Part shown: one piece after another, positions 56,363 to 64,000 of the stretch | Position numbering within the stretch: position 1 is the stretch's first letter | How the letters are laid out: each line of letters starts with the position of its first letter | NCBI RefSeq assembly: GCF_040126305.1 | Contig: NZ_CP149510.1 | Span: 293,001 to 357,000, forward strand | Direction of reading: 5' to 3' | From: Pararhizobium sp. A13 | GTDB lineage: Bacteria; Pseudomonadota; Alphaproteobacteria; Rhizobiales; Rhizobiaceae | Length of the DNA: 64,000 nucleotides | Notes under the pieces: generated by a model | The model's input: the letters and a program-made list of their open reading frames with translations, nothing else | What the model was told of the DNA's origin: nothing | Database searches by the model: none | Translations under genes and position numbers: made by a program

Positions 56363-57351
56363 TGCCGACAGTTGCTCCTCTTGATCTCGAAGGCCACGTC
56401 GCAGGCGTGGCCTTTTTGGGTGACGTGCCGTTCTTCGCCGAATCGTCCGGCCTCGTCCACCGCCTCGATCATGGCCACAAGACTGTGGAAGCGCATGAGG
56501 GTCTTCTCTCCTGCGTGCGTGACGACGCCACCGACACGCTGCTGACCGGTGGCGAGGACGGCAAGGTGCTGCGCGTTCAGCTCGACGGGACGACGACGGA
56601 AATCGCCAGCGTTCCCCGCAAATGGATCTCGCAGGTTGCCGCCGGCCCGCAAGGCGCCGTCGGTTATGCCTATGGCAAGACGGCGCATGTCCGGCTCGCC
56701 GACGGCACCGTCAAGGATTTTACCGAGGAGCGGACGGTGGAAGGCATCGCCTTTGCACCGAAGGGAATGCGCATCGCCCTTGCCCGCTACAACGGCGTGT
56801 CGCTCCACTGGGTGGCGATGGCCGGACAGCCGACGGAGCTTGAATGGAAGGGCGCCCATACCGGCGTGACCTTCTCGCCCGACGGCCGCTTCGTCGTCAC
56901 CACCATGCAGGAAAATGCCCTGCACGGCTGGAAGCTCGACACCAAGCCCGGCGCCGAGACGCGCCACATGCGCATGACCGGCTATCCCGCCAAGGTGAAA
57001 TCCATATCCTGGTCCGCCAAGGGCAAATGGCTCGCCTCCTCCGGCGCGCCCGCCGCCATCGTCTGGCCCTTCCAGGCCAAGGACGGCCCGATGGGCAAGG
57101 CGCCGCTCGAACTCGGCACCCGCGCCAATATCATGGTCACCCAGGTCTCATGCCATCCGATCGAGGAGATCGCCGCGATCGGCTATGCCGACGGCATGAT
57201 CCTCGTCGTGCGCTTCGCCGATGCCAAGGAAGTGCTGCTGCGCCGCCCCGGCAAGGGCGCGATCACCGCCATGGCCTGGAACAGGAACGGCCGCCAATTG
57301 GCCTTCGGTAGTGAAGCGGGCGATTGCGGCGTGGTTGATATTACCGCTTGA
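56362..57351 (+). CDS. WD40-repeat protein
   Basis: A 329-residue beta-propeller protein with several WD40-like blades (LLTGGEDGKVLRVQLDG, GVTFSPDGRFVVTTMQENAL, IAAIGYADGMILVVRF and AMAWNRNGRQLAFGSEAGD). It has no signal peptide. It overlaps the CobW gene by one base, so the two are made together; a direct physical partnership with the metal chaperone is inferred from this. In related genomes this pair is often kept together. Confidence 0.88.
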   Translation: MPTVAPLDLEGHVAGVAFLGDVPFFAESSGLVHRLDHGHKTVEAHEGLLSCVRDDATDTLLTGGEDGKVLRVQLDGTTTEIASVPRKWISQVAAGPQGAVGYAYGKTAHVRLADGTVKDFTEERTVEGIAFAPKGMRIALARYNGVSLHWVAMAGQPTELEWKGAHTGVTFSPDGRFVVTTMQENALHGWKLDTKPGAETRHMRMTGYPAKVKSISWSAKGKWLASSGAPAAIVWPFQAKDGPMGKAPLELGTRANIMVTQVSCHPIEEIAAIGYADGMILVVRFADAKEVLLRRPGKGAITAMAWNRNGRQLAFGSEAGDCGVVDITA

Positions 57352-57372
57352 TCTTCGTCTGCGGCGAGTAGG

Positions 57373-57396
57373 CATCGCGGGCCAGGGCCCGCGATG
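57373..57396. terminator. convergent hairpin between WD40 and glyoxalase-related genes
   Basis: CATCGCGGGC pairs perfectly with GCCCGCGATG around CAGG. It lies in the 46-base gap between two converging genes; no T tract follows, so it may be only a weak terminator. Confidence 0.4.
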
Positions 57397-57397
57397 A

Positions 57398-57841
57398 TCA
57401 CCACATCAATTCGACATGCGGCCTGCCGTTCGACGTCTTTTCGACCGTTCGGCCGGTTTCGTCGATCGTGCAATGGACGCGCTTTCGGAACGCCGAGAAG
57501 CTGTCGAAGGTGACGACATCGACGGCCTCGTCGAGATCGAGTGTCAACCGGTAGCGGCCGGGCTGGGCGGTGACGGCCTGGACGCCGAGGATTTTTGCCT
57601 CGAAGGGCTGGCCGAGATAGTGGCCCTTGACGCGGGAGCCGAGCATCCAGGGATTGAGCGGCGGGCGGTTGCCGGCCATCGCGTGAAGGGTGTTCCAGTC
57701 GCGAAAGCCGTATTGCGCGGCCAGAAGTTCCAGCGATTTCGAGTGGGTGATATCCTGCCCTTCGGCGGCGAGGCCGGCGCGCAGCCGTTTCGCCTGGTCT
57801 TTCAGGGCATCGAGGGACGGGAGCGGGATTGATCCGCGCAT
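57398..57841 (-). CDS. glyoxalase-superfamily-related hypothetical protein
   Basis: A 147-residue protein. The N-terminal part (SLDALKDQAKRLRAGL and HSKSLELLAAQYGFRDWNTL) matches a helical segment found in many proteins named glyoxalase-related. The C-terminal half (GQPFEAKILGV, DAVDVVTFDSFSAFR-like residues) is beta-rich. The function is unknown. The start at ATG 57841 follows GGAGA; earlier in-frame codons look non-coding. Confidence 0.75.
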   Translation of the reverse strand: MRGSIPLPSLDALKDQAKRLRAGLAAEGQDITHSKSLELLAAQYGFRDWNTLHAMAGNRPPLNPWMLGSRVKGHYLGQPFEAKILGVQAVTAQPGRYRLTLDLDEAVDVVTFDSFSAFRKRVHCTIDETGRTVEKTSNGRPHVELMW

Positions 57842-58279
57842 AGGGGTCTCCAACAGGAGCGTGCAGTCTTTCGGAGGGAGCCCGCCTTGCCACCGTTCGC
57901 ACGCCACAATGATGGACGACCGAATTGGGAACGAGAGACTTCACCAAAAGCTTAAAAGCTTGCGGACGGCCGGGGCTCTCACCCGTTACCGTGGCGTGTA
58001 GTTCATCCGGGCGGCGCTGTCAATTTCAGGCATGCCGAAACCCCGCTCCGGAGACAGTCGGGCCTCCGGAGCGGCACTGCTTGGGTTGGTTGGTATGCAT
58101 GTCAGGCTTTGCTGCCTGCCCGGCACCGGATTGCAGAGTATTTTCCCAGCCTCCGGCACCGCCTTCAGGACCGGACCACGCCGGGTGGCAAGGCCGGTTC
58201 GCGAACCCGGTTTCCCGCCCTGAAGACCATCAAAGAATGACACGGTTTTTCAGCGCGGGGATCAGCGGGGATGAAAACG
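57842..58279. other. 438-base region without a supported gene
   Basis: It lies between the start of the glyoxalase-related gene and the end of the GNAT gene, both on the minus strand. A few short frames exist on both strands (for example 57986-58243 minus), but none has a recognisable motif. It contains the hairpin at 58043-58074 and presumably the promoter of the 57841 gene. Confidence 0.4.
58043..58074. terminator. 11-bp perfect hairpin downstream of the GNAT gene
   Basis: CCGCTCCGGAG pairs perfectly with CTCCGGAGCGG around a ten-base loop. On the minus strand it is followed by GGTTTCGG, a weak T tract, consistent with ending the odc-GNAT transcript. Confidence 0.45.
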
Positions 58280-58870
58280 TCAGGCGGCGCGGCGCAGCCG
58301 CGGCATGGCGAGTTTGCGGCCGCTGGCGACCAGCATGCCGGCAGCGCCTTCCAGCCAGCCGTCCTTCAGTTCCAGCGCCAGGAACCGGTTGCGCTCGAAC
58401 GGACCGGGCATGACGAGATGCTGCGCCTTGGTGGCGAAGAAGCCGAAGCGCTCGTAGTAGGGCGCATCGCCGACAAGCAGGATGGCGCCATGACCACGGG
58501 TCTTCGCCTCGCCGATCGCAGCCCGCATCAGGGCACCGCCGATACCCTTGCCCTCATGGGCAGCATCGACCGCGAGCGGGCCGAGCAACAGGGCATCGAC
58601 CGGCGTACCATCGCGGCTGACGCCGGCTTCGACGTTCCACAGGCGCACCGTGCCGATGACATGGCCGTGCGGATCGCGAGCAACAAGCGCCAAACCTTCG
58701 GCCGGCACGCGGTCGCGGCGCAGCGCTTCCGACGACTTGCGGCGGCGGTTCGGCCCCATGGCGCGATCGAGCAGGTTTTCCCGCGCGACGACGTCGCCGG
58801 GGTTTTCCATGTCGATGGTGAAGGCATTCTGCGCGAAGAACGCGCGGACAGAATCAAGAACAGCGGCCAT
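58280..58870 (-). CDS. GNAT-family N-acetyltransferase
   Basis: A 196-residue acetyltransferase. The acetyl-CoA loop is LGPLAVDAAHEGKGIGGALM and the following YYERFGFFATKAQHL is typical of the YhbS-like group that modifies small molecules. The substrate is not known; because it lies 90 bases after ornithine decarboxylase on the same strand, polyamines are an attractive but unproven target. No signal peptide. Confidence 0.88.
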   Translation of the reverse strand: MAAVLDSVRAFFAQNAFTIDMENPGDVVARENLLDRAMGPNRRRKSSEALRRDRVPAEGLALVARDPHGHVIGTVRLWNVEAGVSRDGTPVDALLLGPLAVDAAHEGKGIGGALMRAAIGEAKTRGHGAILLVGDAPYYERFGFFATKAQHLVMPGPFERNRFLALELKDGWLEGAAGMLVASGRKLAMPRLRRAA

Positions 58871-58960
58871 TTTGGCCTCCCGTACCCAATACCGTGATAA
58901 GCGGCGATGAACAAAAATTGTGAACTTGCTGCTCCGGCTTTAAAAACCGGAGCAGGCTTG

Positions 58961-60094
58961 TCAGATGACGTAGGACTTCAGCGGCTCGAAACCGTTGAAG
59001 GCGACGGCCGAATAGGTCGTCGTGTAGGCGCCTGTGCCCTCGATCAGAACTTCGTCACCGATCGTCAACGAAATCGGCAGCGGATACATGTTCTTCTCGT
59101 ACATCACATCGGCCGAATCGCAGGTCGGGCCGGCGAGAACGCAAGGCTCCATTTCGTCGGCGTCATGGGCGGTGCGGATCGGGTAGCGGATCGCCTCGTC
59201 CATGGTTTCGGCGAGACCGCCGAACTTGCCGATGTCGAGGAAGACCCAGCGGTGGTTGTCGTTGTCCGACTTCTTCGAAATCAGGACGACTTCCGACTTG
59301 ATCACACCGGCATTGCCGACCATGCCGCGGCCCGGCTCGATGATGGTTTCCGGGATGTTGTTGCCGAAGTGCTTGCGCAGCGCACCGAAGATGGCCTTGC
59401 CGTAGGCTTCGGCGGAGGGCACGTCGCGCAGGTACTTGGTCGGGAAACCACCGCCCATGTTGACCATCTTGAGCTCGATGCCCTGCTTTGCCAGCTGCAC
59501 GAAGACGCGCTTGGCATCGGCAAGGGCCGAATCCCAGGCATCGACCTTGGTCATCTGCGAGCCGACATGGAACGAGACGCCGTGCGAGGCAAGGCCGAGC
59601 TGATGGGCATAGACGAGAACGTCGACGGCCATCTGCGGGACGCAGCCGAACTTGCGCGACAGCGGCCATTCGGCACCTTCGCCATCGGTCAGGACGCGGC
59701 AGAACACCCGTGCGCCCGGAGCCGCGCGGGAAACCTTTTCGACTTCCTCGTGGCTGTCGACGGCAAAGAGCGAAACGCCGAGCGCATGCGCCTTGGCGAC
59801 GTCGCGTTCCTTCTTGATCGTGTTACCGAACGAGATGCGCTGGGCTGTCGCGCCGGCATCAAGCGCCATTTCGATTTCAGCGACGGACGCGCAATCGAAG
59901 TTGGAACCCATGCTGGCGAGAAGGCGCAGGATTTCCGGCGCCGGGTTGGCCTTGACGGCATAGTAGATGGAGCTGTCCGGCAGGGCATGGCGGAAAGCCT
60001 TGAAATTGTCGCGCACGACATCGAGGTCAACTACAAGGCACGGGCCTTCGGGACGTCGGGTGTTCAAGAAGTCGATGATGCGTGCAGTCGTCAT
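58961..60094 (-). CDS. odc: ornithine/lysine decarboxylase (type III fold)
   Basis: A 377-residue PLP enzyme of the alanine-racemase fold that makes putrescine from ornithine. The PLP lysine is in SIYYAVKANPAPEIL, followed by GSNFDCASVAEIEMA; VNMGGGFPTKYL and IEPGRGMVGNAG bind the cofactor phosphate, and the catalytic Cys is in GPTCDSADVM. Similar rhizobial enzymes also act on lysine. The ATG at 60094 overlaps the stop of a 54-codon upstream ORF as ATGA; GGGGAA lies five bases before the start, inside that ORF. Confidence 0.93.
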   Translation of the reverse strand: MTTARIIDFLNTRRPEGPCLVVDLDVVRDNFKAFRHALPDSSIYYAVKANPAPEILRLLASMGSNFDCASVAEIEMALDAGATAQRISFGNTIKKERDVAKAHALGVSLFAVDSHEEVEKVSRAAPGARVFCRVLTDGEGAEWPLSRKFGCVPQMAVDVLVYAHQLGLASHGVSFHVGSQMTKVDAWDSALADAKRVFVQLAKQGIELKMVNMGGGFPTKYLRDVPSAEAYGKAIFGALRKHFGNNIPETIIEPGRGMVGNAGVIKSEVVLISKKSDNDNHRWVFLDIGKFGGLAETMDEAIRYPIRTAHDADEMEPCVLAGPTCDSADVMYEKNMYPLPISLTIGDEVLIEGTGAYTTTYSAVAFNGFEPLKSYVI

Positions 60095-60255
60095 GGTATT
60101 CCCCAATCTGTTAGGCTCCGGAAAGCCGGAGGACAAAGGGCATACGCGAACACGTCCTGGTACCAGCCGGTGGAGACCCCGGGACCAGACATGCGCACGA
60201 TGCGCGGATGGTGAACAACGCCCCGCCAAGAGCTTTGTTCGGCTTTGTCTGCCAT
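60091..60255 (-). CDS. candidate 54-residue leader peptide overlapping odc (uORF)
   Basis: ATG at 60255 opens a 54-codon frame that ends in TGA overlapping the odc start codon (ATGA at 60094-60091). The peptide starts MADKAEQSSWRGVVHHPR and continues IVRMSGPGVSTGWYQDVFAY and then ALCPPAFRSLTDWGIP. No Shine-Dalgarno sequence precedes 60255; an internal ATG at the MSGPGV position is another start. The overlap means ribosomes on the uORF reach the odc start directly. Gammaproteobacteria have an arrest peptide, SpeFL, that controls ornithine decarboxylase; whether this unrelated peptide acts the same way is inference. Confidence 0.5.
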   Translation of the reverse strand: MADKAEQSSWRGVVHHPRIVRMSGPGVSTGWYQDVFAYALCPPAFRSLTDWGIP

Positions 60256-60499
60256 TGATTGGAGGGAGAACCCTACCGCACTTCCGGCAATGAAGGTGTG
60301 CCTCTTCAGTAACCCCCGCTGATGGAAAGCAGGGAGAGAACAAAAAGGCCCGCACCGTCGTTGCTTCAGATGTCCTCGCATTTTCCGGTTGGCCGGAATA
60401 GCGACTGGAGGGGTTAATTCCAGGTACCTTACCGATTTCCTCACCAATTCGAGGGTTCGGCGGACACCCATGGGCACGTGCGACTTTGGGCTGCAGCGG
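60095..60499 (-). promoter_or_regulatory. speF-type leader RNA region of odc
   Basis: About 400 bases separate the candidate promoter from the odc start. Rfam describes a conserved alphaproteobacterial RNA motif, speF, upstream of ornithine decarboxylase genes, and this is the expected place for it. GC-rich paired segments such as CCGGCTGGTACCAG and GGGTCTCCACCGG near 60175-60150 and a large downstream part up to the odc start could form its stems. Identification rests on position and length, not on a covariance search. Confidence 0.55.
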
Positions 60500-60527
60500 A
60501 GATAAGAAAAAACCTTGTCGTAATCAA
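60500..60527 (-). promoter_or_regulatory. candidate odc promoter
   Basis: On the minus strand TTGATT (60527-60522) and TTATCT (60505-60500) are separated by 16 bases, a fair match to the vegetative promoter consensus of Rhizobiales. It would give a leader of about 400 bases for odc. It lies between the divergent LysR gene and odc. Confidence 0.4.
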
Positions 60528-60790
60528 GAGTTTTTTCGATTTGGCGGTTGAATTTTTTCCAGAGACGGAAACAATTATTCCGTTCATATTTATTGAACAA
60601 TGAAATGTCTCGGTTTTCCCGGGCCAAGCCATTGATTCCAATTGACTTCCTTTTGGAAATTTTGCCCGTTCTTTTCAGCTTGCTGCAGGGCACGAGAAGG
60701 GCATGTGAGAGATGAAGACGCCGGACTGTCGGCTGCGCGAATCGAATACGGATCGCCGCGGCCACAGATGAAAAAGGGAATGATGGACCT

Positions 60791-61690
60791 ATGGATACCT
60801 TGACCCGCATTCGCGCCTTTATCGATGTCGTCGATGCCGAGGGCTTCTCCGCCGCCGCCCGGCGCGTCGGGCGCTCGAAGGCGCTGCTCTCCAAATATGT
60901 GCGCGAACTCGAGGACGAACTCGGCGCACTGCTGCTCAACCGCACCACCCGGCAATTCTCGCTGACGGAGGCCGGGCACACCTATTATCGGACGGCGTCG
61001 GAAATCCTCAAGGAGATCGACAACCTCGCCGACCTCGTCCGCGCCAGCAATTCGGACCTCAAGGGCCGGCTGCGCATTTCCGCGCCCCGCACCTTCGTCG
61101 ATGCCGAGATCGGCCAGTCGCTGATCGATTTCGGCAAGGCGCATCCGGAACTGTCGCTGGAAATCGTCTCCGATGACCGCTTCGTCGACCTGGTCGAGGA
61201 GGGTTTCGACGTCGCGATCCGCATCACGAAACTGGAGGATTCGACGCTGATCGCCCGCAAGCTGGACGACTTCCAGGTGCAGATCTGCGCATCGCCGGAG
61301 TTTCTCGAAAAGACCGGGCCGATCAACCACCCGTCCGAACTGTCACGGCACGCCTGCATCATCGATACCAACGGCCGCTCCTACAGCAACTGGCGCTTCG
61401 TCGAACCGGACGGCACCACGTTCAGCGTGCCTGTCGGCGGGCCGATCGAGGTCAACAGCCCGCTTGCCGCCGTGCGCGCGGCCGAATCGGGCATCGGCAT
61501 ATCCGGCGTTCCGGAATTCATCGCCCGGCCGAAGATTGCTGCCGGCACGCTGGTTCCGATCCTGGAGACCTATCTTCCCAAGGACCGCGGCATCTATGCG
61601 ATCTATCCGCATCGGCGCTACCTGCCGACGAAGGTGCGGACCTTCGTCGATTTCCTGTACAACTGGTTCCGCAAGAACACGGGAAATTGA
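60791..61690 (+). CDS. LysR-family transcriptional regulator
   Basis: A 299-residue LysR regulator of the group whose N-terminus reads TLTRIRAFIDVVDAEGFSAA and GRSKALLSKYVRELEDELGA. The C-terminal part is the usual two-lobe effector domain, and its end (DRGIYAIYPHRRYLPTKVRT) is typical of this large subgroup. It is divergent from odc, with about 700 bases between the two starts; odc control is possible, but the gap is long. No strong ribosome site precedes the ATG. Confidence 0.88.
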   Translation: MDTLTRIRAFIDVVDAEGFSAAARRVGRSKALLSKYVRELEDELGALLLNRTTRQFSLTEAGHTYYRTASEILKEIDNLADLVRASNSDLKGRLRISAPRTFVDAEIGQSLIDFGKAHPELSLEIVSDDRFVDLVEEGFDVAIRITKLEDSTLIARKLDDFQVQICASPEFLEKTGPINHPSELSRHACIIDTNGRSYSNWRFVEPDGTTFSVPVGGPIEVNSPLAAVRAAESGIGISGVPEFIARPKIAAGTLVPILETYLPKDRGIYAIYPHRRYLPTKVRTFVDFLYNWFRKNTGN

Positions 61691-61734
61691 CGACTTTGCC
61701 GCAGGCGGAAAGTCCCAATTCCGTCCCATTTGGC

Positions 61735-61752
61735 ATACATTGCATGATGTAT
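61735..61752. promoter_or_regulatory. palindrome upstream of the DUF1007 gene
   Basis: ATACATTGCATGATGTAT: arms ATACAT and ATGTAT around TGCATG, 37 bases before the DUF1007 start. It does not match the known Zur box closely. It may bind a metal regulator, but this is not proven. Confidence 0.35.
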
Positions 61753-61788
61753 CGGCTGCGCCGGTATTGCGAAGGGAAGCACGACACC

Positions 61789-62430
61789 ATGAAACCATTG
61801 TCCCTGATCCTGGCGGTCGCGGCCTGTCTTGCCCCCTGCGCTGCGCTAGCCCACCCGCATATCTTTGCGGAAGCGCGGCTGGAGATCGTTGCGGACGGCT
61901 CGAATCAGATCACCGAACTGCGCAACGTCTGGCGGTTCGACGAGCTGTTTTCATCCAGTGTCGTGATGGATTTCGACAAGAACTCCAACGCGCAGCTCGA
62001 TCCTGACGAGCTGCAGGAGGTCGGCCAGACCGTTCTCGATTCGCTGGCAGAATACAATTACTACACGACGATCAGCGACAACGGCAAAACCATCAAGGTC
62101 GACAAACCTGATGCGATCACCGCCGACTACAAGGACGGCCAGCTGCTTTTGATGTTCGCCGTCAAGCCGGCCGAGGCGATGCCGCTCAAGGGCACCCTGT
62201 CGTTCGGGGTCTACGATCCGACTATGTATACGGCGATGGACTTCCCGACCGATGAGGACCTTGTCCCGGTCGGCGATCAGCTGAAGGCCTGCGAACACAA
62301 GGTGGTCCGCCCCGACCCCGATGAGGTGCTGGCTCAGAATCAGGCGAGCCTGACGGACGCCTTCTTCAACGACCCGACGGGGACCGACATGTCGAAGATG
62401 TTTGCGACGAGGATCGAATTCAAATGCTGA
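61789..62430 (+). CDS. DUF1007 periplasmic protein (ZevA-like)
   Basis: A 213-residue protein with a signal peptide (LSLILAVAACLAPCAALA, cleavage after ALA) followed by HPHIFAEARLEIV, which gives the mature protein an N-terminal His-x-His. The rest matches DUF1007 (ITELRNVWRFDELFSS). In Haemophilus the related ZevA works with the membrane protein ZevB in zinc uptake. The gene overlaps the NicO-family gene by seven bases (62424-62430), the ZevAB arrangement. Metal specificity here is inferred. Confidence 0.88.
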   Translation: MKPLSLILAVAACLAPCAALAHPHIFAEARLEIVADGSNQITELRNVWRFDELFSSSVVMDFDKNSNAQLDPDELQEVGQTVLDSLAEYNYYTTISDNGKTIKVDKPDAITADYKDGQLLLMFAVKPAEAMPLKGTLSFGVYDPTMYTAMDFPTDEDLVPVGDQLKACEHKVVRPDPDEVLAQNQASLTDAFFNDPTGTDMSKMFATRIEFKC

Positions 62431-63479
62431 CGATGCGTAGAACCGTGCACCTGCTGGGCCTGGCGCTGACGCTGTCGGTCGCTTGCGCCGCTCTGGCCCA
62501 TGCCCAGTCGCCGCTCGGCATCGGCACGGCCGAGCCGGCCTTCAAGACGACGGGCATCTTCGGCGGTTTCTTCGCCTTCGTGAACATGGAGCAGCAGCGC
62601 TTCTATCATACGCTGACGGAAGCGATCAAAGGCATGCGGGAGAACCCCTGGCAGCTCTGGTCGCTGATCGGGCTCTCCTTCGCCTATGGTGTTTTTCACG
62701 CCGCCGGCCCCGGCCACGGCAAGGCGGTGATCTCCTCCTACATGATTGCCAATGAGACCGAGCTGAAGCGCGGCGTGCTCCTGTCGTTTCTCTCCTCGAT
62801 GATGCAAGGCGGCGTTGCCATCCTGCTGGTCGGCGCCGCCTATCTCGTGCTGCGTGGTTCCTCGATCTCGATGACGCAGGCGACGCATTTTCTTGAAATA
62901 GTCAGCTACGCCCTGATCGCAGCGTTCGGCGGCTGGCTGCTGTTCCGCAAGCTGCGTGGGCTGCGGCAGCGTCGACCAGCACCGGCATTGGCGCAGGATG
63001 CCCATCATGGTCACAGCGCCCATGAGCACGATCATGGACACCACCACGACCACGCGCATCATTCCCACGACCATCACGGCCACAGCCATCGGCCGGGCGA
63101 GGTCTGCGACACCTGCGGCCATGCGCATGCGCCCGATCCGTCGATGCTGAAGGGCGATCGCTTCGCGCTGCGGGAAGCCTGGTCGGCGATCATCGCCGTC
63201 GGCTTGCGGCCCTGCTCCGGCGCGCTGATCGTCCTGAGCTTCGCGCTTTTGAACGGGCTTTATCTCGGCGGCGTGCTGTCGGTCTTCGCCATGTCGATCG
63301 GCACTGCCATCACCGTCTCGGCGCTGGCAACGTTGGCTGTAACCGCCAAGGACCTGGCCGTGCGCTATGCCTCAGGCGGAAACGCGGCGATGCGGATCAG
63401 CAACGGCATCGAAATCTCGGGCGCGCTGCTGGTGCTGGTGCTGGGCGTCGTGCTGCTCGGGGCGTCGCTACAGGGCTAG
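62424..63479 (+). CDS. NicO-family nickel/cobalt/zinc membrane transporter (ZevB-like)
   Basis: A 351-residue membrane protein with a signal peptide and about six helices. The family motif is SFAYGVFHAAGPGHGKAVIS and later GLRPCSGALIVLSFAL. Between the third and fourth helices lies a loop rich in histidine (HHGHSAHEHDHGHHHDH and HSHDHHGHSH) followed by CDTCGHAH, an obvious metal site. Such transporters move nickel, cobalt or zinc; the DUF1007 partner points to zinc. It converges with a small membrane protein gene. Confidence 0.9.
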   Translation: MLTMRRTVHLLGLALTLSVACAALAHAQSPLGIGTAEPAFKTTGIFGGFFAFVNMEQQRFYHTLTEAIKGMRENPWQLWSLIGLSFAYGVFHAAGPGHGKAVISSYMIANETELKRGVLLSFLSSMMQGGVAILLVGAAYLVLRGSSISMTQATHFLEIVSYALIAAFGGWLLFRKLRGLRQRRPAPALAQDAHHGHSAHEHDHGHHHDHAHHSHDHHGHSHRPGEVCDTCGHAHAPDPSMLKGDRFALREAWSAIIAVGLRPCSGALIVLSFALLNGLYLGGVLSVFAMSIGTAITVSALATLAVTAKDLAVRYASGGNAAMRISNGIEISGALLVLVLGVVLLGASLQG

Positions 63480-63489
63480 GCTCGAACTT

Positions 63490-63705
63490 TTAAAGCCCGC
63501 GCCGGCGCTGATGACGGGCACGCAGCCAGAAGATCAGGAAGAAGCCGAGCACGAACAGTGCGCCGACGACGGCCGCCAGCCACGGCGAGATATCACCGAG
63601 CGAAAGCATGATCTTCGGCAGGATGAAGAAACCGAAACCGACGACGATGAGGATGATGGCGGCGGCAATGGCCGGCGAGCGGTCTTTCTTTTCCGGCGCG
63701 GTCAT
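63490..63705 (-). CDS. small two-helix membrane protein
   Basis: A 71-residue protein with two hydrophobic segments (IAAAIILIVVGFGFFILPKI and SPWLAAVVGALFVLGFFLIF) and a basic end (RARHQRRRGL). No family name is known to me. Its ATG overlaps the stop of the GNAT gene upstream (ATGA), so the two are translationally coupled. It ends 11 bases from the NicO gene on the opposite strand. Confidence 0.8.
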   Translation of the reverse strand: MTAPEKKDRSPAIAAAIILIVVGFGFFILPKIMLSLGDISPWLAAVVGALFVLGFFLIFWLRARHQRRRGL

Positions 63706-64000
63706 GCCGTCTCCTTCTGCGCGATCGCCGCGCGAATATCTTCGAGTCTACGTTTCTGTGTTCCGTCGGCCGCAAAATTATCCGGCGACAGCCAAGCCTC
63801 GAAGGCGGACTTGAGCACCGGCCATTCACCGTCGATCATCGAAAACCAGGCTGTGTCACGGTTTGCCCGCTTGGAAATCATATGCTGGCGGAAAACCCCT
63901 TCGAAGGTGAAGCCGAGGCGGTTGGCCGTCTTCTTGCTCGCTTCGTTGCGGTTGTCGCATTTCCACTCGTAGCGGCGATAGCCGAGATCCTCGAAGGCAT
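63702..64000 (-). CDS. GNAT-family N-acetyltransferase (partial, RimJ/RimL-like)
   Basis: Only the C-terminal part is inside the window; the 5' end lies beyond 64000. The visible part reads AFEDLGYRRYEWKCDNRNEA and SKKTANRLGFTFEGVFRQHM, a typical acetyl-CoA-binding end of RimJ/RimL acetyltransferases. It ends as ATGA overlapping the two-helix membrane protein gene. Confidence 0.85.
   Translation of the reverse strand, partial: AFEDLGYRRYEWKCDNRNEASKKTANRLGFTFEGVFRQHMISKRANRDTAWFSMIDGEWPVLKSAFEAWLSPDNFAADGTQKRRLEDIRAAIAQKETA

Noticed and set aside
57986..58243. 85-codon minus-strand frame between the glyoxalase-related and GNAT genes
   Set aside because: The frame contains the hairpin 58043-58074, has no ribosome site and no recognisable motif; coding cannot be supported.

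Overview
The window reads as chromosomal DNA of an alphaproteobacterium of the family Rhizobiaceae (Rhizobium/Neorhizobium/Agrobacterium/Ensifer-like). This rests on gene content and order seen directly: a CpdR-type response regulator, the glgP-glgB-glgC-glgA-pgm cluster with glgX close by, a soxBDAG sarcosine oxidase operon, a split pntAA/pntAB/pntB transhydrogenase, a DUF1127 protein beside a LysR gene, an ornithine decarboxylase with a long leader, and GC-rich three-hairpin intergenic repeats. A species cannot be named from the sequence alone.

Layout. 1-633: cpdR and a tRNA-Val(GAC). 634-3830: a gene-poor accessory stretch of small unrecognised ORFs, part of it AT-rich, ending in a strong minus-strand terminator that may finish a small RNA. 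3835-5676: ilvD. 5700-11140: stress and detoxification genes (a frameshifted hypothetical gene, GFA family, two MarR regulators with palindromic operators, glyoxalase-fold proteins, DUF899, DUF1579, a peroxiredoxin-like protein). 11316-13628: a chemoreceptor. 13790-20457: a three-gene operon coding for a transglutaminase-DUF2126 giant, a circularly permuted ATP-grasp/alpha-E protein and a second transglutaminase, which is a candidate amide-bond-forming peptide or metabolite system of unknown product. 20633-21877: a lone TadG/VWA protein. 22112-35475: glycogen metabolism, interrupted by repeats, a DUF1127 gene and a LysR gene. 35558-37109: MaoC and DUF2332 genes.

37129-42270 carries soxBDAG on the minus strand, divergent from rpsU. 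43214-45244: a TPR lipoprotein and an FAD amino-acid oxidase. 45334-48793: the transhydrogenase genes and a small aa3 oxidase subunit IV. 49341-50559: a phytanoyl-CoA dioxygenase gene broken by two apparent single-base losses. 50821-55112: a class I amidotransferase-like hydrolase, a hydroxyacid dehydrogenase with a LacI regulator, a MarR regulator and a creatininase-like amidohydrolase. 55256-57351: a His-rich CobW GTPase overlapping a WD40 gene (metal handling). 58280-60527: a GNAT gene and ornithine decarboxylase with a speF-type leader that contains an overlapping 54-codon uORF. 60791-63479: a LysR gene and a DUF1007/NicO pair resembling ZevAB zinc transporters. The window ends inside a second GNAT gene.

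How the genes work together: the glg genes form a complete synthesis-and-breakdown set for glycogen, with Pgm linking glucose-1-P to glucose-6-P. soxBDAG demethylates sarcosine to glycine. PntAB makes NADPH from the proton gradient. CobW/WD40 and ZevAB-like proteins are two separate metal modules. The least understood parts are the transglutaminase/ATP-grasp operon, the leader of ornithine decarboxylase and the candidate small RNA before ilvD.
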